Origin: Lachnospiraceae bacterium
GTDB taxonomy: Bacteria > Bacillota > Clostridia > Lachnospirales > Lachnospiraceae
Direction: 5' to 3'
Assembly: GCA_900770345.1 (NCBI GenBank)
Contig: CAAGKF010000230.1
Coordinates: 1-64,000 of the forward strand
DNA length: 64,000 nt
Shown: positions 24,150 through 32,873 of the stretch, piece by piece
Layout: each line of letters begins with the position of its first letter
Numbering within the stretch: the first letter of the stretch is position 1
The notes under the pieces: model-generated
The model's input: only the letters and a program-made list of their open reading frames with translations
What the model was told of the DNA's origin: nothing
Databases searched by the model: none
Position numbers and translations under genes: made by a program

Positions 24150-24413
24150 TTAAGCGATGGAATTAACAGCCTTGGTTACGCGGGATACTTTGCGGGAAGC
24201 ATTGTTCTTGTGATAAACTCCCTTAGTAGCAGCCTTGTCGATCTCAGTGATCGCAGCCTGAAGTGCAGCCTGGGCAGCAGCCTTGTCCCCAGCAGCAACA
24301 GCAGCCTCAACCTTCTTGATCGCGGTCTTAACCTTGGATCTGATCGCCTTGTTTCTTGCAGCCTTAGTCTCGTTTACTAAGATTCTCTTCTTTGCAGATT
24401 TAATGTTAGCCAA
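24150..24413 (-). CDS. rpsT: 30S ribosomal protein S20
   Basis: This 87-residue basic, Ala-rich helical protein binds 16S rRNA early in 30S assembly. MANIKSAKKRILVNETKAAR and the C-terminal KGVYHKNNASRKVSRVTKAV are diagnostic. GGAGG lies just upstream of the start. It is monocistronic, with its own promoter (TTGACA at 24525-24530 and TAAAAT at 24502-24507 on the minus strand) and terminator, divergent from gpr. Confidence 0.97.
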   Translation of the reverse strand: MANIKSAKKRILVNETKAARNKAIRSKVKTAIKKVEAAVAAGDKAAAQAALQAAITEIDKAATKGVYHKNNASRKVSRVTKAVNSIA

Positions 24414-24501
24414 TGAAATACACCTCCGTTTCGTTTGTCATAATCGTTGTGTTTTCCATCAAAGCCTGGACACGGACAGTTCAATGTAAACATACTATTG
24501 T

Positions 24502-24530
24502 ATTTTAGCGAATCCTTTCAGGAATGTCAA
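24502..24530 (-). promoter_or_regulatory. rpsT promoter
   Basis: On the minus strand TTGACA (24530-24525) and TAAAAT (24507-24502) are 17 bases apart, giving a leader of about 85 bases before rpsT. Confidence 0.65.
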
Positions 24531-24682
24531 GTGGTTTTTTGCGTAAAAATGGAAAAGTTGCAGCAGTTCTCAGCGGAATGGGAGAGGAAAGAAAAGATCG
24601 TATATTTGTGCGGTTCGCGGGAGATATTAAGTTCAGAAAAGTATCAGAAAGACATTTGAAGGGACAGGAGCAGGGTGGAAAA

Positions 24683-25651
24683 ATGGAAGGAGAAAACAGG
24701 GAGAACTTTGAAGTCAGAACAGATCTGGCATTGGAGGAAAAGGAAAGCTTTGAGGGAAAAGGCGGAGAGATTTCCGGAGTATCTTTAAAAGAATGGATTC
24801 ACAGGAAGAGCCAGGTGAAGCTGACGGAGGTGAAAATACTGAATGAACAGGGAGCTGCGGCCATGGGAAAGCCGGTGGGCACTTATCTCACCCTGGAGGC
24901 AGACCGGCTCTCAAAGGCGGATGATGACTATCACAGCCAGATATCAGATGAACTGGCTGTACAGATCCGAAGGCTTACGGGAGGCAGGCGCCCGGCCTCA
25001 GTGCTGGTGGCGGGGCTGGGAAACAGCAGTGTGACACCGGATTCCCTGGGCCCCCGGGTGGTGGGAAATCTCCAGGTCACCAGACATTTAAAGGAGCAGT
25101 ACGGAAATGGATTCCTGGAGGAGCGAAGGCTTCCGGAAATCAGCGGCATTGCGCCCGGTGTGATGGCTCAGACGGGTATGGAAACAGCGGAGATCCTGAA
25201 GGGTCTTATCGGAGAGATCCATCCGGATCTGGTGATCGCAGTGGATGCACTGGCGGCACGCAGTGTCCGCAGGCTGGGAACGACCATTCAGCTGACGGAT
25301 ACGGGAATACATCCCGGTTCCGGTGTGGGAAATCACCGGCACAGTCTGACAGGGGAAAGCCTGGGGATTCCGGTGCTTGCCATCGGCGTTCCCACGGTGG
25401 TGGGGGCTGCGGCCATTGTCCATGATACGGTTTCTGCGCTGGTCAGGGTACTGGCGGAAAATGAATCTACCAGAGGAACGGGAAGCTGGATCGAAGAGAT
25501 GGATTCCGAGGAACAGTATCAACTGATCCGGGAACTGCTGGAACCGGAATTCGGTCCGCTGTATGTGACACCGCCCGACATTGACCAGTCGGTAAAGCAG
25601 CTGAGCTTTACGATCTCTGAGGGAATACACAGAGCTCTTTTTCCTGCCTGA
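24683..25651 (+). CDS. gpr: Germination protease (GPR endopeptidase)
   Basis: This spore protease, about 322 residues, is made as a zymogen and degrades small acid-soluble proteins at germination. The propeptide/maturation region contains FEVRTDLALEEKESF. The core has SVLVAGLGNSSVTPDSLGP, GIAPGVMAQTGMET, LVIAVDALAARSVRRLG and GIHPGSGVGNHRHSLT. I choose ATG 24683, after AGGGTGG, because the conserved part begins a few residues later. It is followed 76 bases later by spoIIP, the gpr-spoIIP pairing usual in Clostridia. Confidence 0.93.
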   Translation: MEGENRENFEVRTDLALEEKESFEGKGGEISGVSLKEWIHRKSQVKLTEVKILNEQGAAAMGKPVGTYLTLEADRLSKADDDYHSQISDELAVQIRRLTGGRRPASVLVAGLGNSSVTPDSLGPRVVGNLQVTRHLKEQYGNGFLEERRLPEISGIAPGVMAQTGMETAEILKGLIGEIHPDLVIAVDALAARSVRRLGTTIQLTDTGIHPGSGVGNHRHSLTGESLGIPVLAIGVPTVVGAAAIVHDTVSALVRVLAENESTRGTGSWIEEMDSEEQYQLIRELLEPEFGPLYVTPPDIDQSVKQLSFTISEGIHRALFPA

Positions 25652-25727
25652 GAGCGGAATGCGGAATTGCGCAATATCAGCCTTGTCCTTGCATAAGATG
25701 GTGATAGCAGGGAAAAAGGTGAAGAGT

Positions 25728-26987
25728 ATGAGAATAAGACGGAGCAGAGCGGGAAGGAGAGCAGGGGCAGGATGTCTGGCGGCTGCAGCGGTCATCCTGC
25801 TTTCTGCCGCAGGATTTTCAGGCTGGTCTGCCGGCAGCATCGGGGGAACAGATTGGGAGGAAATTCTGAAAAACGCAGGCCGTTTTCTGGTGGAATGTAT
25901 CTGGAACAGATCTAATCCCCTTCTGGAACCGGCGGGGAAAAGCGGAAAAATCACAGGAACGGGTACAGATCCGGACCCGGCTTATGAAAATTATCGGTCG
26001 TCGAAGCGGTTTTATGAGGAACATGAGTATCTGGCCTGGTATGGATGGGAGGATACCGGAGAAGGTGATATTTACGGGGGAAGCACCGGCCAGGGCGGTG
26101 GTTTGGGAGGAGAAAGCAGGAAAGGAGATGATCCGGAAGGAGAGGGCACGGCATATGGCGTCGGTGCGGTCCTGTCGGAAAAGACAGCGGAAACTCTGGC
26201 GGGTGTGATCGAAAGACCGGTGACAGGGCGTACATATGTAATGGAGCAGCTGGCGGATTACGATTTTCTTATGAAAAATTTTTACAGTGTCCACACATCA
26301 ACCACAGCGGGAAGAGATCTTATGAATGCCGGAAAATTTCTGGGAATGGATCTGACGCTGGAGGAGAAGGGAGAGGGGCCGCAGATACTGATCTATCATA
26401 CCCATTCTCAGGAGGCTTATGCGGATTCCGGTCCGGGGGAAACGGTGGTGGGTGTGGGGGAAAGGCTGGCACAGCTGCTGGAGGAAAAAGGATATCGGGT
26501 GTATCATGACACCACCGTATATGATCTGAAGGACGGGAAGCTGGACAGAAGCCGGGCCTATAATTATGCCTTGGAGGGAATCAATGCTGTCCTTCAGAAG
26601 AATCCTTCGATCCAGGTGGTGCTTGACATTCACCGTGACGGGGTGGCGGAAAATCTGCGCCTGGTGACGGAAATTGACGGAAAAAGCACTGCTCAGATCA
26701 TGTTTTTCAACGGACTGAGCCAGACACCGGAGGGACCTATAGAATATCTTCCCAATCCCTACAGGGAGGAAAATCTGGCCTTCAGCCTTCAGATGCAGCT
26801 GGGTGCAGAGGCCTATTATCCGGGCTATGCCAGAAAGATCTATTTAAAGGGACTTCGTTACAATGAGCATCTGCGGCCGCGCTCATGTCTGATCGAGGTG
26901 GGAGCCCAGACCAATACCTATGAAGAGGCCAGAAATGCCATGGAGCCTCTGGCGGAACTTTTGAACATGGTGTTGCAAGGCCGGTGA
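25728..26987 (+). CDS. spoIIP: Stage II sporulation protein P
   Basis: This membrane-anchored amidase/endopeptidase works with SpoIID and SpoIIM to thin the septal peptidoglycan during engulfment. An N-terminal membrane segment (LAAAAVILLSAAGFSGW, about 16-32) is followed by a Gly/Glu-rich linker and the amidase_3-like domain. That domain shows ILIYHTHSQEAY with the metal His and Glu, VVLDIHRDG, and the closing SCLIEVGAQTNTYEEA. ATG 25728 with AAGGTG upstream fits better than earlier starts. Confidence 0.93.
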   Translation: MRIRRSRAGRRAGAGCLAAAAVILLSAAGFSGWSAGSIGGTDWEEILKNAGRFLVECIWNRSNPLLEPAGKSGKITGTGTDPDPAYENYRSSKRFYEEHEYLAWYGWEDTGEGDIYGGSTGQGGGLGGESRKGDDPEGEGTAYGVGAVLSEKTAETLAGVIERPVTGRTYVMEQLADYDFLMKNFYSVHTSTTAGRDLMNAGKFLGMDLTLEEKGEGPQILIYHTHSQEAYADSGPGETVVGVGERLAQLLEEKGYRVYHDTTVYDLKDGKLDRSRAYNYALEGINAVLQKNPSIQVVLDIHRDGVAENLRLVTEIDGKSTAQIMFFNGLSQTPEGPIEYLPNPYREENLAFSLQMQLGAEAYYPGYARKIYLKGLRYNEHLRPRSCLIEVGAQTNTYEEARNAMEPLAELLNMVLQGR

Positions 26988-27052
26988 AAAAATAGTATAA
27001 TTCAGTAAGCCACAAAAGAATGAAGGATACAATTAAAGAAAGAGGATATGGA

Positions 27053-28867
27053 ATGTCAACAGTTGACCAGAGTAAAATTCGGAATTTTTGCATTATAGCA
27101 CATATTGATCACGGCAAGTCCACCCTGGCTGACCGCATTATAGAGAAAACAGGACTTTTGACCAGCAGAGAGATGCAGGAGCAGGTTCTTGACAATATGG
27201 ATCTGGAACGTGAGAGGGGAATTACCATCAAATCTCAGGCGGTCCGCACGGTATATAAGGCCCAGGACGGGAACGAGTATATTTTCAATTTAATTGATAC
27301 TCCCGGACATGTGGATTTTAATTATGAGGTGTCGCGAAGCCTGGCTGCCTGTGACGGCGCTGTTCTGGTAGTAGACGCGTCCCAGGGAATCGAGGCGCAG
27401 ACTCTGGCAAATGTTTACCTTGCTCTGGATCATGATCTGGATGTATTTCCGGTGATCAACAAGATCGATCTGCCCAGCGCGGATCCTGACCGGGTAGCAG
27501 CTGAGATCGAGGATGTGATCGGTCTGGATGCCAGTGATGCTCCGCGCATTTCCGCGAAAACAGGTATTAATATTGAAGCGGTGCTGGAGGCCATTGTTCA
27601 TAAGATTCCTGCGCCCAAGGGAGATCAGGAGGCTCCTCTCCAGGCTCTTATATTTGACTCCCTGTATGATTCCTACAAGGGCGTTATTATTTTCTGCCGC
27701 CTGATGGAAGGCACTGTAAAAAAAGGAACGCCTATCCGTATGATGGCTACGGGTGCAGAGGCGGATGTGGTGGAAGTGGGCTATTTCGGAGCCGGACAGT
27801 TTATCCCCTGTGATGAACTCAGTGCGGGAATGGTAGGTTATATTACTGCCAGCATCAAGAATGTGCGTGATACCCGGGTGGGTGATACCGTGACAAACAG
27901 GGAGAATCCCTGTGCCGCTCCGCTGCCCGGATATAAAAAGGTGACTCCCATGGTGTACTGCGGTCTTTATCCGGCAGACGGCGCCAAGTACAATGACCTG
28001 CGGGATGCCCTGGAGAAGCTGCAGTTAAATGATGCCTCCCTGTTTTATGAGGCAGAGACATCCATTGCTCTGGGCTTTGGCTTCCGCTGCGGCTTTTTGG
28101 GTCTGCTTCATCTGGAGATCATCCAGGAGCGTCTGGAAAGAGAATATAATCTGGATCTTGTAACCACAGCTCCCGGCGTTGTGTACCGGATCCATAAGAC
28201 TACAGGCGAGGTGATTGAGCTGACCAACCCGTCCAATCTGCCGGATCCTACGGAGATCGAGTATATGGAGGAGCCCATCGTCAGCGCGGAGATCATGGTT
28301 ACTACAGAGTTCGTGGGACCGATCATGACACTGTGCCAGGAACGGAGAGGAAATTATCTGGGGATGGAATATATTGAAACCACCCGTGCGCTGTTGAAAT
28401 ATGAGCTGCCCTTAAATGAGATCATTTATGATTTCTTTGATGCCTTGAAGTCCCGTTCCAGAGGCTATGCTTCCTTTGATTATGAACTGAAGGGCTATGA
28501 GCGCTCCAGTCTGGTGAAGCTGGATATCCTGGTGAACCGGGAGGAGGTGGATGCTCTGTCCTTCATCGTCCACGCGGATTCCGCCTATGAGAGAGGCAGG
28601 AAGATGTGCGAGAAGCTGAAGGAGGAGATCCCGAGGCATCTGTTTGAGATCCCGATTCAGGCGGCAGTCGGCGGAAAGATTATTGCCCGTGAGACAGTGA
28701 AGGCTGTGCGCAAGGATGTTCTTGCCAAGTGTTACGGCGGAGATATTTCACGAAAGAGAAAGCTTCTGGAAAAACAGAAGGAAGGCAAGAAGCGCATGCG
28801 TCAGATCGGAAATGTGGAGATCCCGCAGAAGGCCTTCATGAGCGTGCTGAAGCTGGATGAACAGTAA
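27053..28867 (+). CDS. lepA: Elongation factor 4 (LepA)
   Basis: This 604-residue translational GTPase back-translocates stalled ribosomes. The G1 loop is AHIDHGKST, switch II is LIDTPGHVDF, and G4 is NKIDLP. Domains II, III and V follow, and the LepA-specific C-terminal domain ends in KCYGGDISRKRKLLEKQKEG. The start ATG 27053 has AGAGGA upstream; an earlier in-frame Met has none. It is followed by hemW after 36 bases, a very common pair in Firmicutes. Confidence 0.97.
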   Translation: MSTVDQSKIRNFCIIAHIDHGKSTLADRIIEKTGLLTSREMQEQVLDNMDLERERGITIKSQAVRTVYKAQDGNEYIFNLIDTPGHVDFNYEVSRSLAACDGAVLVVDASQGIEAQTLANVYLALDHDLDVFPVINKIDLPSADPDRVAAEIEDVIGLDASDAPRISAKTGINIEAVLEAIVHKIPAPKGDQEAPLQALIFDSLYDSYKGVIIFCRLMEGTVKKGTPIRMMATGAEADVVEVGYFGAGQFIPCDELSAGMVGYITASIKNVRDTRVGDTVTNRENPCAAPLPGYKKVTPMVYCGLYPADGAKYNDLRDALEKLQLNDASLFYEAETSIALGFGFRCGFLGLLHLEIIQERLEREYNLDLVTTAPGVVYRIHKTTGEVIELTNPSNLPDPTEIEYMEEPIVSAEIMVTTEFVGPIMTLCQERRGNYLGMEYIETTRALLKYELPLNEIIYDFFDALKSRSRGYASFDYELKGYERSSLVKLDILVNREEVDALSFIVHADSAYERGRKMCEKLKEEIPRHLFEIPIQAAVGGKIIARETVKAVRKDVLAKCYGGDISRKRKLLEKQKEGKKRMRQIGNVEIPQKAFMSVLKLDEQ

Positions 28868-28903
28868 TCGCGTACAAGTACAGAATCGAATGGATGATAC
28901 CAT

Positions 28904-30097
28904 ATGATAAATACAGAGAAAAAACCTCTGGAGCTGTATATCCATATCCCGTTCTGCGCCAGGAAATGCTATTATTGTGATTTCCTGTCCTTTCGGTCTC
29001 TTGCGTCAGTTCATGAAGAGTATACAGCCCAGTTGATCCGTGAGATACGTGCCCAGGGAGCACGCTGCCGTGAATATCAGGTCGTAACCATATTTATCGG
29101 AGGAGGAACTCCTTCTGTTATGGAGCCCTCTCTGATCTATGATATTATGCAGGCTGTGTATGACAGCTTTCAGACAGCTGCGGATGCGGAGATCACGATC
29201 GAGGTCAATCCGGGCACGCTGCTGCAGAACAAGCTTCATATCTACCGTTCCTGTGGTATCAACCGGGTCAGTATAGGCCTGCAGTCGGCGGACAACCGTG
29301 AACTGAAAAATCTGGGACGGATCCACAGCTTTGAGGATTTTTTAAAGAGCTATCAGTGTGCCAGAATGGCCGGTTTTGCGGAAATCAGTGTTGATCTGAT
29401 GAGCGGAATTCCCGGTCAGACGGTGGAATCCTGGAAGAACACTCTGAAAAAGGTTACCATGCTGAAGCCGGAGCATATTTCCGCCTACAGTCTGATCATT
29501 GAGGAAGGCACGCCTTTTGGGGAGCGCTACGGCGGACAGTCACATGACAAAGGGGCTTTTCTTCCCCTTCCCGATGAGGATACAGAGAATCGCATGTATT
29601 GCCTTACCAGGACATTTTTAAAGGAACAGGGTTATGGCCGTTATGAGATATCAAATTATGCCAGACCCGGCCATGAGTGTCGCCATAATATCGGCTACTG
29701 GACAGAGGTGCCCTATATCGGTATGGGGCTTGGAGCGTCTTCTTATTTTGAGGGCTGCCGTTTCAGCAATGTGCGGGATATGGATATTTATATGGGCCTG
29801 GATTTTTCGCGGGAAGACGGGGCAGCTGTGTTTGAAACACTTCACGGAGAGGTACGGGAGCTTACCAGACAGGAGCAGATGGAGGAGTTTATGTTCCTCG
29901 GTCTCCGAATGATACGCGGAGTGTCGGAGATCGATTTCGTGGCACTGTTCGGCGTCCGGCTGGAATCGGTTTACGGACCGGTGATCGAACAGCTGAAAAA
30001 AAACGGCCTTTTAAAACAGGAGGGCGTCTGGTATGCCCTGACAGAGTGGGGAATGGATGTAAGCAATTTCGTTCTCAGTGAATTCCTGCTTTCCTGA
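28904..30097 (+). CDS. hemW: Radical SAM heme chaperone HemW
   Basis: This 397-residue radical-SAM protein is often misnamed oxygen-independent coproporphyrinogen oxidase. The [4Fe-4S] motif is CARKCYYCDF (Cys18, Cys22, Cys25), the SAM-binding GGGTPS follows at about 66-71, and the C-terminal HemN-like domain is complete. The C-x3-C-x2-C spacing followed by D/F is the HemW pattern rather than HemN. Its position after lepA is conserved in the phylum. Confidence 0.93.
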   Translation: MINTEKKPLELYIHIPFCARKCYYCDFLSFRSLASVHEEYTAQLIREIRAQGARCREYQVVTIFIGGGTPSVMEPSLIYDIMQAVYDSFQTAADAEITIEVNPGTLLQNKLHIYRSCGINRVSIGLQSADNRELKNLGRIHSFEDFLKSYQCARMAGFAEISVDLMSGIPGQTVESWKNTLKKVTMLKPEHISAYSLIIEEGTPFGERYGGQSHDKGAFLPLPDEDTENRMYCLTRTFLKEQGYGRYEISNYARPGHECRHNIGYWTEVPYIGMGLGASSYFEGCRFSNVRDMDIYMGLDFSREDGAAVFETLHGEVRELTRQEQMEEFMFLGLRMIRGVSEIDFVALFGVRLESVYGPVIEQLKKNGLLKQEGVWYALTEWGMDVSNFVLSEFLLS

Positions 30098-30156
30098 ACA
30101 GCCTGAAAACTTTTCGGCTGAAAAATCTGTAACGTAAGCGGTAGGAGAATGATGCA

Positions 30157-30858
30157 ATGGACAGAGAAACGATGCTTGAAAAGCTGCAGGCGGCTGCAGA
30201 TCCGGAGTACCGTGAATTTCACAGGAAGCTGCTGGCAGGAGAGGGAAATCTTCTGGGCGTCCGTACTCCCAGACTGCGTCAGCTGGCAAAGGAACTTCTG
30301 AAGGAGGACTGGCGCGGCTACATCAGTCAGGTAAAAATGGTTTGGGAGCAGGATTTTCTCTATTATGATGAAAAGATCATCTGGGCGCTCTGTATTTGCG
30401 GAGGCTGCCGAAGCTGGGAGGAGGCCCGCCCCTTTGTGGAGGAATTTATTCCGGTGATCGACAGCTGGGCGGTCTGTGACATATTCTGCAGTTCCCTGAA
30501 AGCGGCGGATAAGGCAAAAGAGAGGGTGTGGGATTTTATCCTTCCTTATTTTTCGTCGGAGAAGGAATATGAGGTACGGTTCGCGTCAGTGATGCTGTTG
30601 TCTCATTTTACAGATGAGATTTACGCAGAGCGGGCTCTGAAACAGCTGGATCAAATACGCCATGAGGGATATTACGCGAAAATGGCGGCGGCCTGGGCAA
30701 TTTCTGTTTTCTATGTGAAATTTCCTGCTCAGGTGACGGGATATTTAAAGGAGAGCAGCCTGGATGACTGGACTTACAATAAAGCACTGCAGAAAATCAC
30801 GGAATCTCTTCGGGTGGATAAGGAAACGAAAAAACAGATACGTGCGATGAAGCGATAG
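30157..30858 (+). CDS. DNA alkylation repair protein, AlkD-like
   Basis: This 233-residue helical-repeat (HEAT-like) protein has family segments LLGVRTPRLRQLAKELL, YYDEKIIWALCIC, IPVIDSWAVCDIFCSSLK, EYEVRFASVMLLSHF and DDWTYNKALQKITESLR. AlkD enzymes remove N3- and N7-alkylated purines without base flipping; the Trp and Asp of IDSWAVCD are in the expected place. It is followed by a strong terminator that separates it from the convergent azl genes. Confidence 0.88.
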   Translation: MDRETMLEKLQAAADPEYREFHRKLLAGEGNLLGVRTPRLRQLAKELLKEDWRGYISQVKMVWEQDFLYYDEKIIWALCICGGCRSWEEARPFVEEFIPVIDSWAVCDIFCSSLKAADKAKERVWDFILPYFSSEKEYEVRFASVMLLSHFTDEIYAERALKQLDQIRHEGYYAKMAAAWAISVFYVKFPAQVTGYLKESSLDDWTYNKALQKITESLRVDKETKKQIRAMKR

Positions 30859-30875
30859 CTTACAGAAAATAAGAT

Positions 30876-30914
30876 ACTCCTTCGGGAAATAGCTGAAAGG
30901 CCGCCCGAAGGAGT
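30876..30914. terminator. Terminator between alkD-like gene and azlD
   Basis: ACTCCTTCGGG pairs perfectly with CCCGAAGGAGT over 11 bp with a 17-base loop, between two convergent transcription units. Confidence 0.7.
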
Positions 30915-30950
30915 TTGTTGTTTGTGGGATACTCCTTTGAGCAGAATGCA

Positions 30951-31256
30951 TCACAGGAAGAATTCCAGCAAAAATACTACCGCGCATGCGGCGAGAGAAA
31001 CCTGAAACAGGCTTTTGCCCCTGTAAGCCAGAAATACGGCGGCAGCCAGAGCGGCAGCGCCGGACCAGATGGAGGCTGTGGCATGGAGAATAGCCGGGAA
31101 GGTCATGACGGACAGGGTCACATAAGGCACATAGTATAAAAAAGATTTTATGTAGGTGTTGCGGATTTCTTTTTTGATCAGCGTCAGGGGCAGCAGACGG
31201 ATCAGATAGGTGACGCCTGCCATGACAAGGATGTAGAGATATACATTATGCTTCAT
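30951..31256 (-). CDS. azlD: Branched-chain amino acid exporter, small subunit AzlD
   Basis: This 101-residue protein has about four membrane helices and matches AzlD (VYLYILVMAGVTYLIRLLPL, FLYYVPYVTLSVMTFPAIL). It forms the two-component LIV-E exporter with AzlC, whose gene overlaps its start by 11 bases. The pair exports branched-chain amino acids or analogues such as azaleucine. Confidence 0.88.
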   Translation of the reverse strand: MKHNVYLYILVMAGVTYLIRLLPLTLIKKEIRNTYIKSFLYYVPYVTLSVMTFPAILHATASIWSGAAALAAAVFLAYRGKSLFQVSLAACAVVFLLEFFL

Positions 31257-31962
31257 GATCTTCCTCCTTTACAGGGAACAGAAAAGCAGCGGCTCCGGCG
31301 ATCAGGATAGTCAGCAGGATGATCTTGAAGCCGGAGGATATTCCGCTTAAAACCGGAACCCGGGTAAAAATAAAACTCAGTGTCATGGATACAAGGATGA
31401 CTCCGGTAAGTATCCTGTTTTCTCTGGCCGGAGGTATCACTACCGCCAGGAACATGCCGTAGAGCGCCACATTTAAAGCGCTGAGAAGCCGGGCGGGGAG
31501 CAGATCTCCCGATATGGCTCCAAGCAGTGTGCCGAAGGTCCAGCCGGGAACAGCCACGCAGATCAGGCCGTAGCTGTACAAGGGACTTAAGACACCTGAA
31601 CGGCATACGGAGACGCCGAAAATTTCATCGGTCACGCCGTAGGCAATAAGAAAACGATGGAAAAAGGGCATGCGCTCCGCAAATTTCTGAGACAGGGAAC
31701 AGGACATCAGGCAGTAACGCAGATTGATGATCAGCTGCGCCATGGCCATTTCCATAAAAGGCGCTCCTGCCTGAATGATGCCGAGGGCAGCAAACTGTCC
31801 GGCACTGGTCAGATTGGTCAGAGACATCACCACGGATTCCATTGTGGTCAGGCCGGCGCCCCGGGCCATGATACCGAAAGTAAAGGATACGGCCAGATAT
31901 CCCAGGGCAATGGGAATACCGTCCTTCATGCCGCATTTCAATTGATAGATATTGTCGTTCAT
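31246..31962 (-). CDS. azlC: Branched-chain amino acid exporter, large subunit AzlC
   Basis: This 238-residue membrane protein opens with GMKDGIPIALGYLAVSFTFG, the AzlC hallmark, and contains SLTNLTSAGQFAALGII and YGVTDEIFGVS. With AzlD it exports leucine, isoleucine and valine. No regulator gene is adjacent, and the region upstream (31963-32110) shows only an imperfect repeated AGGAGGTA-type stretch. Confidence 0.9.
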   Translation of the reverse strand: MNDNIYQLKCGMKDGIPIALGYLAVSFTFGIMARGAGLTTMESVVMSLTNLTSAGQFAALGIIQAGAPFMEMAMAQLIINLRYCLMSCSLSQKFAERMPFFHRFLIAYGVTDEIFGVSVCRSGVLSPLYSYGLICVAVPGWTFGTLLGAISGDLLPARLLSALNVALYGMFLAVVIPPARENRILTGVILVSMTLSFIFTRVPVLSGISSGFKIILLTILIAGAAAFLFPVKEEDHEA

Positions 31963-32116
31963 AATAACCCCTCACATAAAAATAGTAACCTTCAAACCCT
32001 ATCTATTATAGCAGGAAAATCGGCAATGTAAACTTAAAAAAGCGGGAGGTACACCGAAAGGCGCGTTGGTATAAAGCAGGAGGTATGCCGGAGAATCATG
32101 CGCTTTCCGGTTCGGG

Positions 32117-32187
32117 ACAGTAAAAAAGCCCTGGGAAGCCGTTTTTTTCTGAAAGAAAAAATTGGTCTTCAAAGGGCTTTTTACTGT
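32117..32187 (-). terminator. Long hairpin terminator after the ECF S-component gene
   Basis: ACAGTAAAAAAGCCCT and AAGGGCTTTTTACTGT pair over about 15 bp with one bulged A. An inner TTTTTTTC / GAAAAAA stem extends it. The T-rich arm would work on either strand; on the minus strand it lies 26 bases after the ECF gene. Confidence 0.6.
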
Positions 32188-32212
32188 TCTTTTGAAGGAT
32201 GGATCAGATGGT

Positions 32213-32737
32213 TTAAGAATTGCTTCCTGCCAGCATGGTCATGGGGCGGCTTAAAAGGGGGTACAGAAGGCTGGAGATCACCAGGCCGCTGACACCCTGG
32301 ATAATATTGGCAGGAACGCTGGCAACAGCGGCTCCCGGACCGTAGAGGAAGATCTCGCAGAGGCAGTACCCTCCGGCTACCAGAATAATGTCGATGACGC
32401 CGCAGCCGACAACTGCAATAGTAAGGTTCTTTCCGCCGGAAAGGAAGCTGCGGTACAGATAGCTTCCGAACAGAGCCACCAGTCCCTTGATCATAAAGGT
32501 GATCGGCACGTAGATGAAGTATCCGCCAAGCAGATCGGCCATACAGGAGCCGAGTCCTGCCGCAAGGAAGGCGGTGACCGGATCAAGAAATACGCCGCAG
32601 AGTACTACTACCGCGTCTCCCGGATGGATATAACCGCCTGTTCCGGGGGTAGGGATACGGATGGACATCGTGGCAACACAGGACAGGGCTGCAAAAAGAG
32701 CAGCAATAACGAGTTTTTTTGTAGATAAACGTTCCAT
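32213..32737 (-). CDS. ECF transporter S component (vitamin-binding membrane subunit)
   Basis: This 174-residue protein has five or six membrane helices. It matches the S-component family with N-terminal KKLVIAALFAALSCVATM (the AxxxA helix that docks to EcfT) and the loop IPTPGTGGYIHPGDAVV. Such proteins bind a vitamin and share the EcfAAT energising module encoded elsewhere. The sequence resembles the pyridoxine/HMP/thiamine-precursor type, but the substrate is not certain. There is no recognisable riboswitch in the short upstream region. Confidence 0.8.
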   Translation of the reverse strand: MERLSTKKLVIAALFAALSCVATMSIRIPTPGTGGYIHPGDAVVVLCGVFLDPVTAFLAAGLGSCMADLLGGYFIYVPITFMIKGLVALFGSYLYRSFLSGGKNLTIAVVGCGVIDIILVAGGYCLCEIFLYGPGAAVASVPANIIQGVSGLVISSLLYPLLSRPMTMLAGSNS

Positions 32738-32835
32738 ATATAAATTCCTCCTATGAATTTTGATGCATCATTTATTTTCTATAGGTATAATATAGACCAT
32801 AACTGGACTGAAAGAAATATCCAGTTACGAAAAAA

Positions 32836-32860
32836 AAGACCAGTCCAGAAGACTGATCTT
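32836..32860 (-). terminator. Terminator of the asparaginase gene
   Basis: On the minus strand AAGATCAGTC pairs with GACTGGTCTT (one mismatch, loop TTCTG) and is followed by a run of T, 14 bases after the stop. Confidence 0.75.
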
Positions 32861-32873
32861 TTGCAGTTTGCTT

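Noticed and set aside
28904..30097. Identification as oxygen-independent coproporphyrinogen III oxidase (HemN)
   Set aside because: Length, the C-x3-C-x2-C start and linkage to lepA fit HemW; HemN is longer and has a different N-terminus.
32039..32092. Imperfect direct repeat (AAAGCGGGAGGTACACCG and AAAGCAGGAGGTATGCCG) upstream of azlC
   Set aside because: Only two diverged copies, no inverted symmetry and no known regulator nearby; too weak to call an operator.
32800..32826. AACTGGA / TCCAGTT hairpin upstream of the ECF S-component gene, considered as a riboswitch
   Set aside because: A single 7-bp stem without any conserved riboswitch sequence; the leader is too short for a known vitamin riboswitch.
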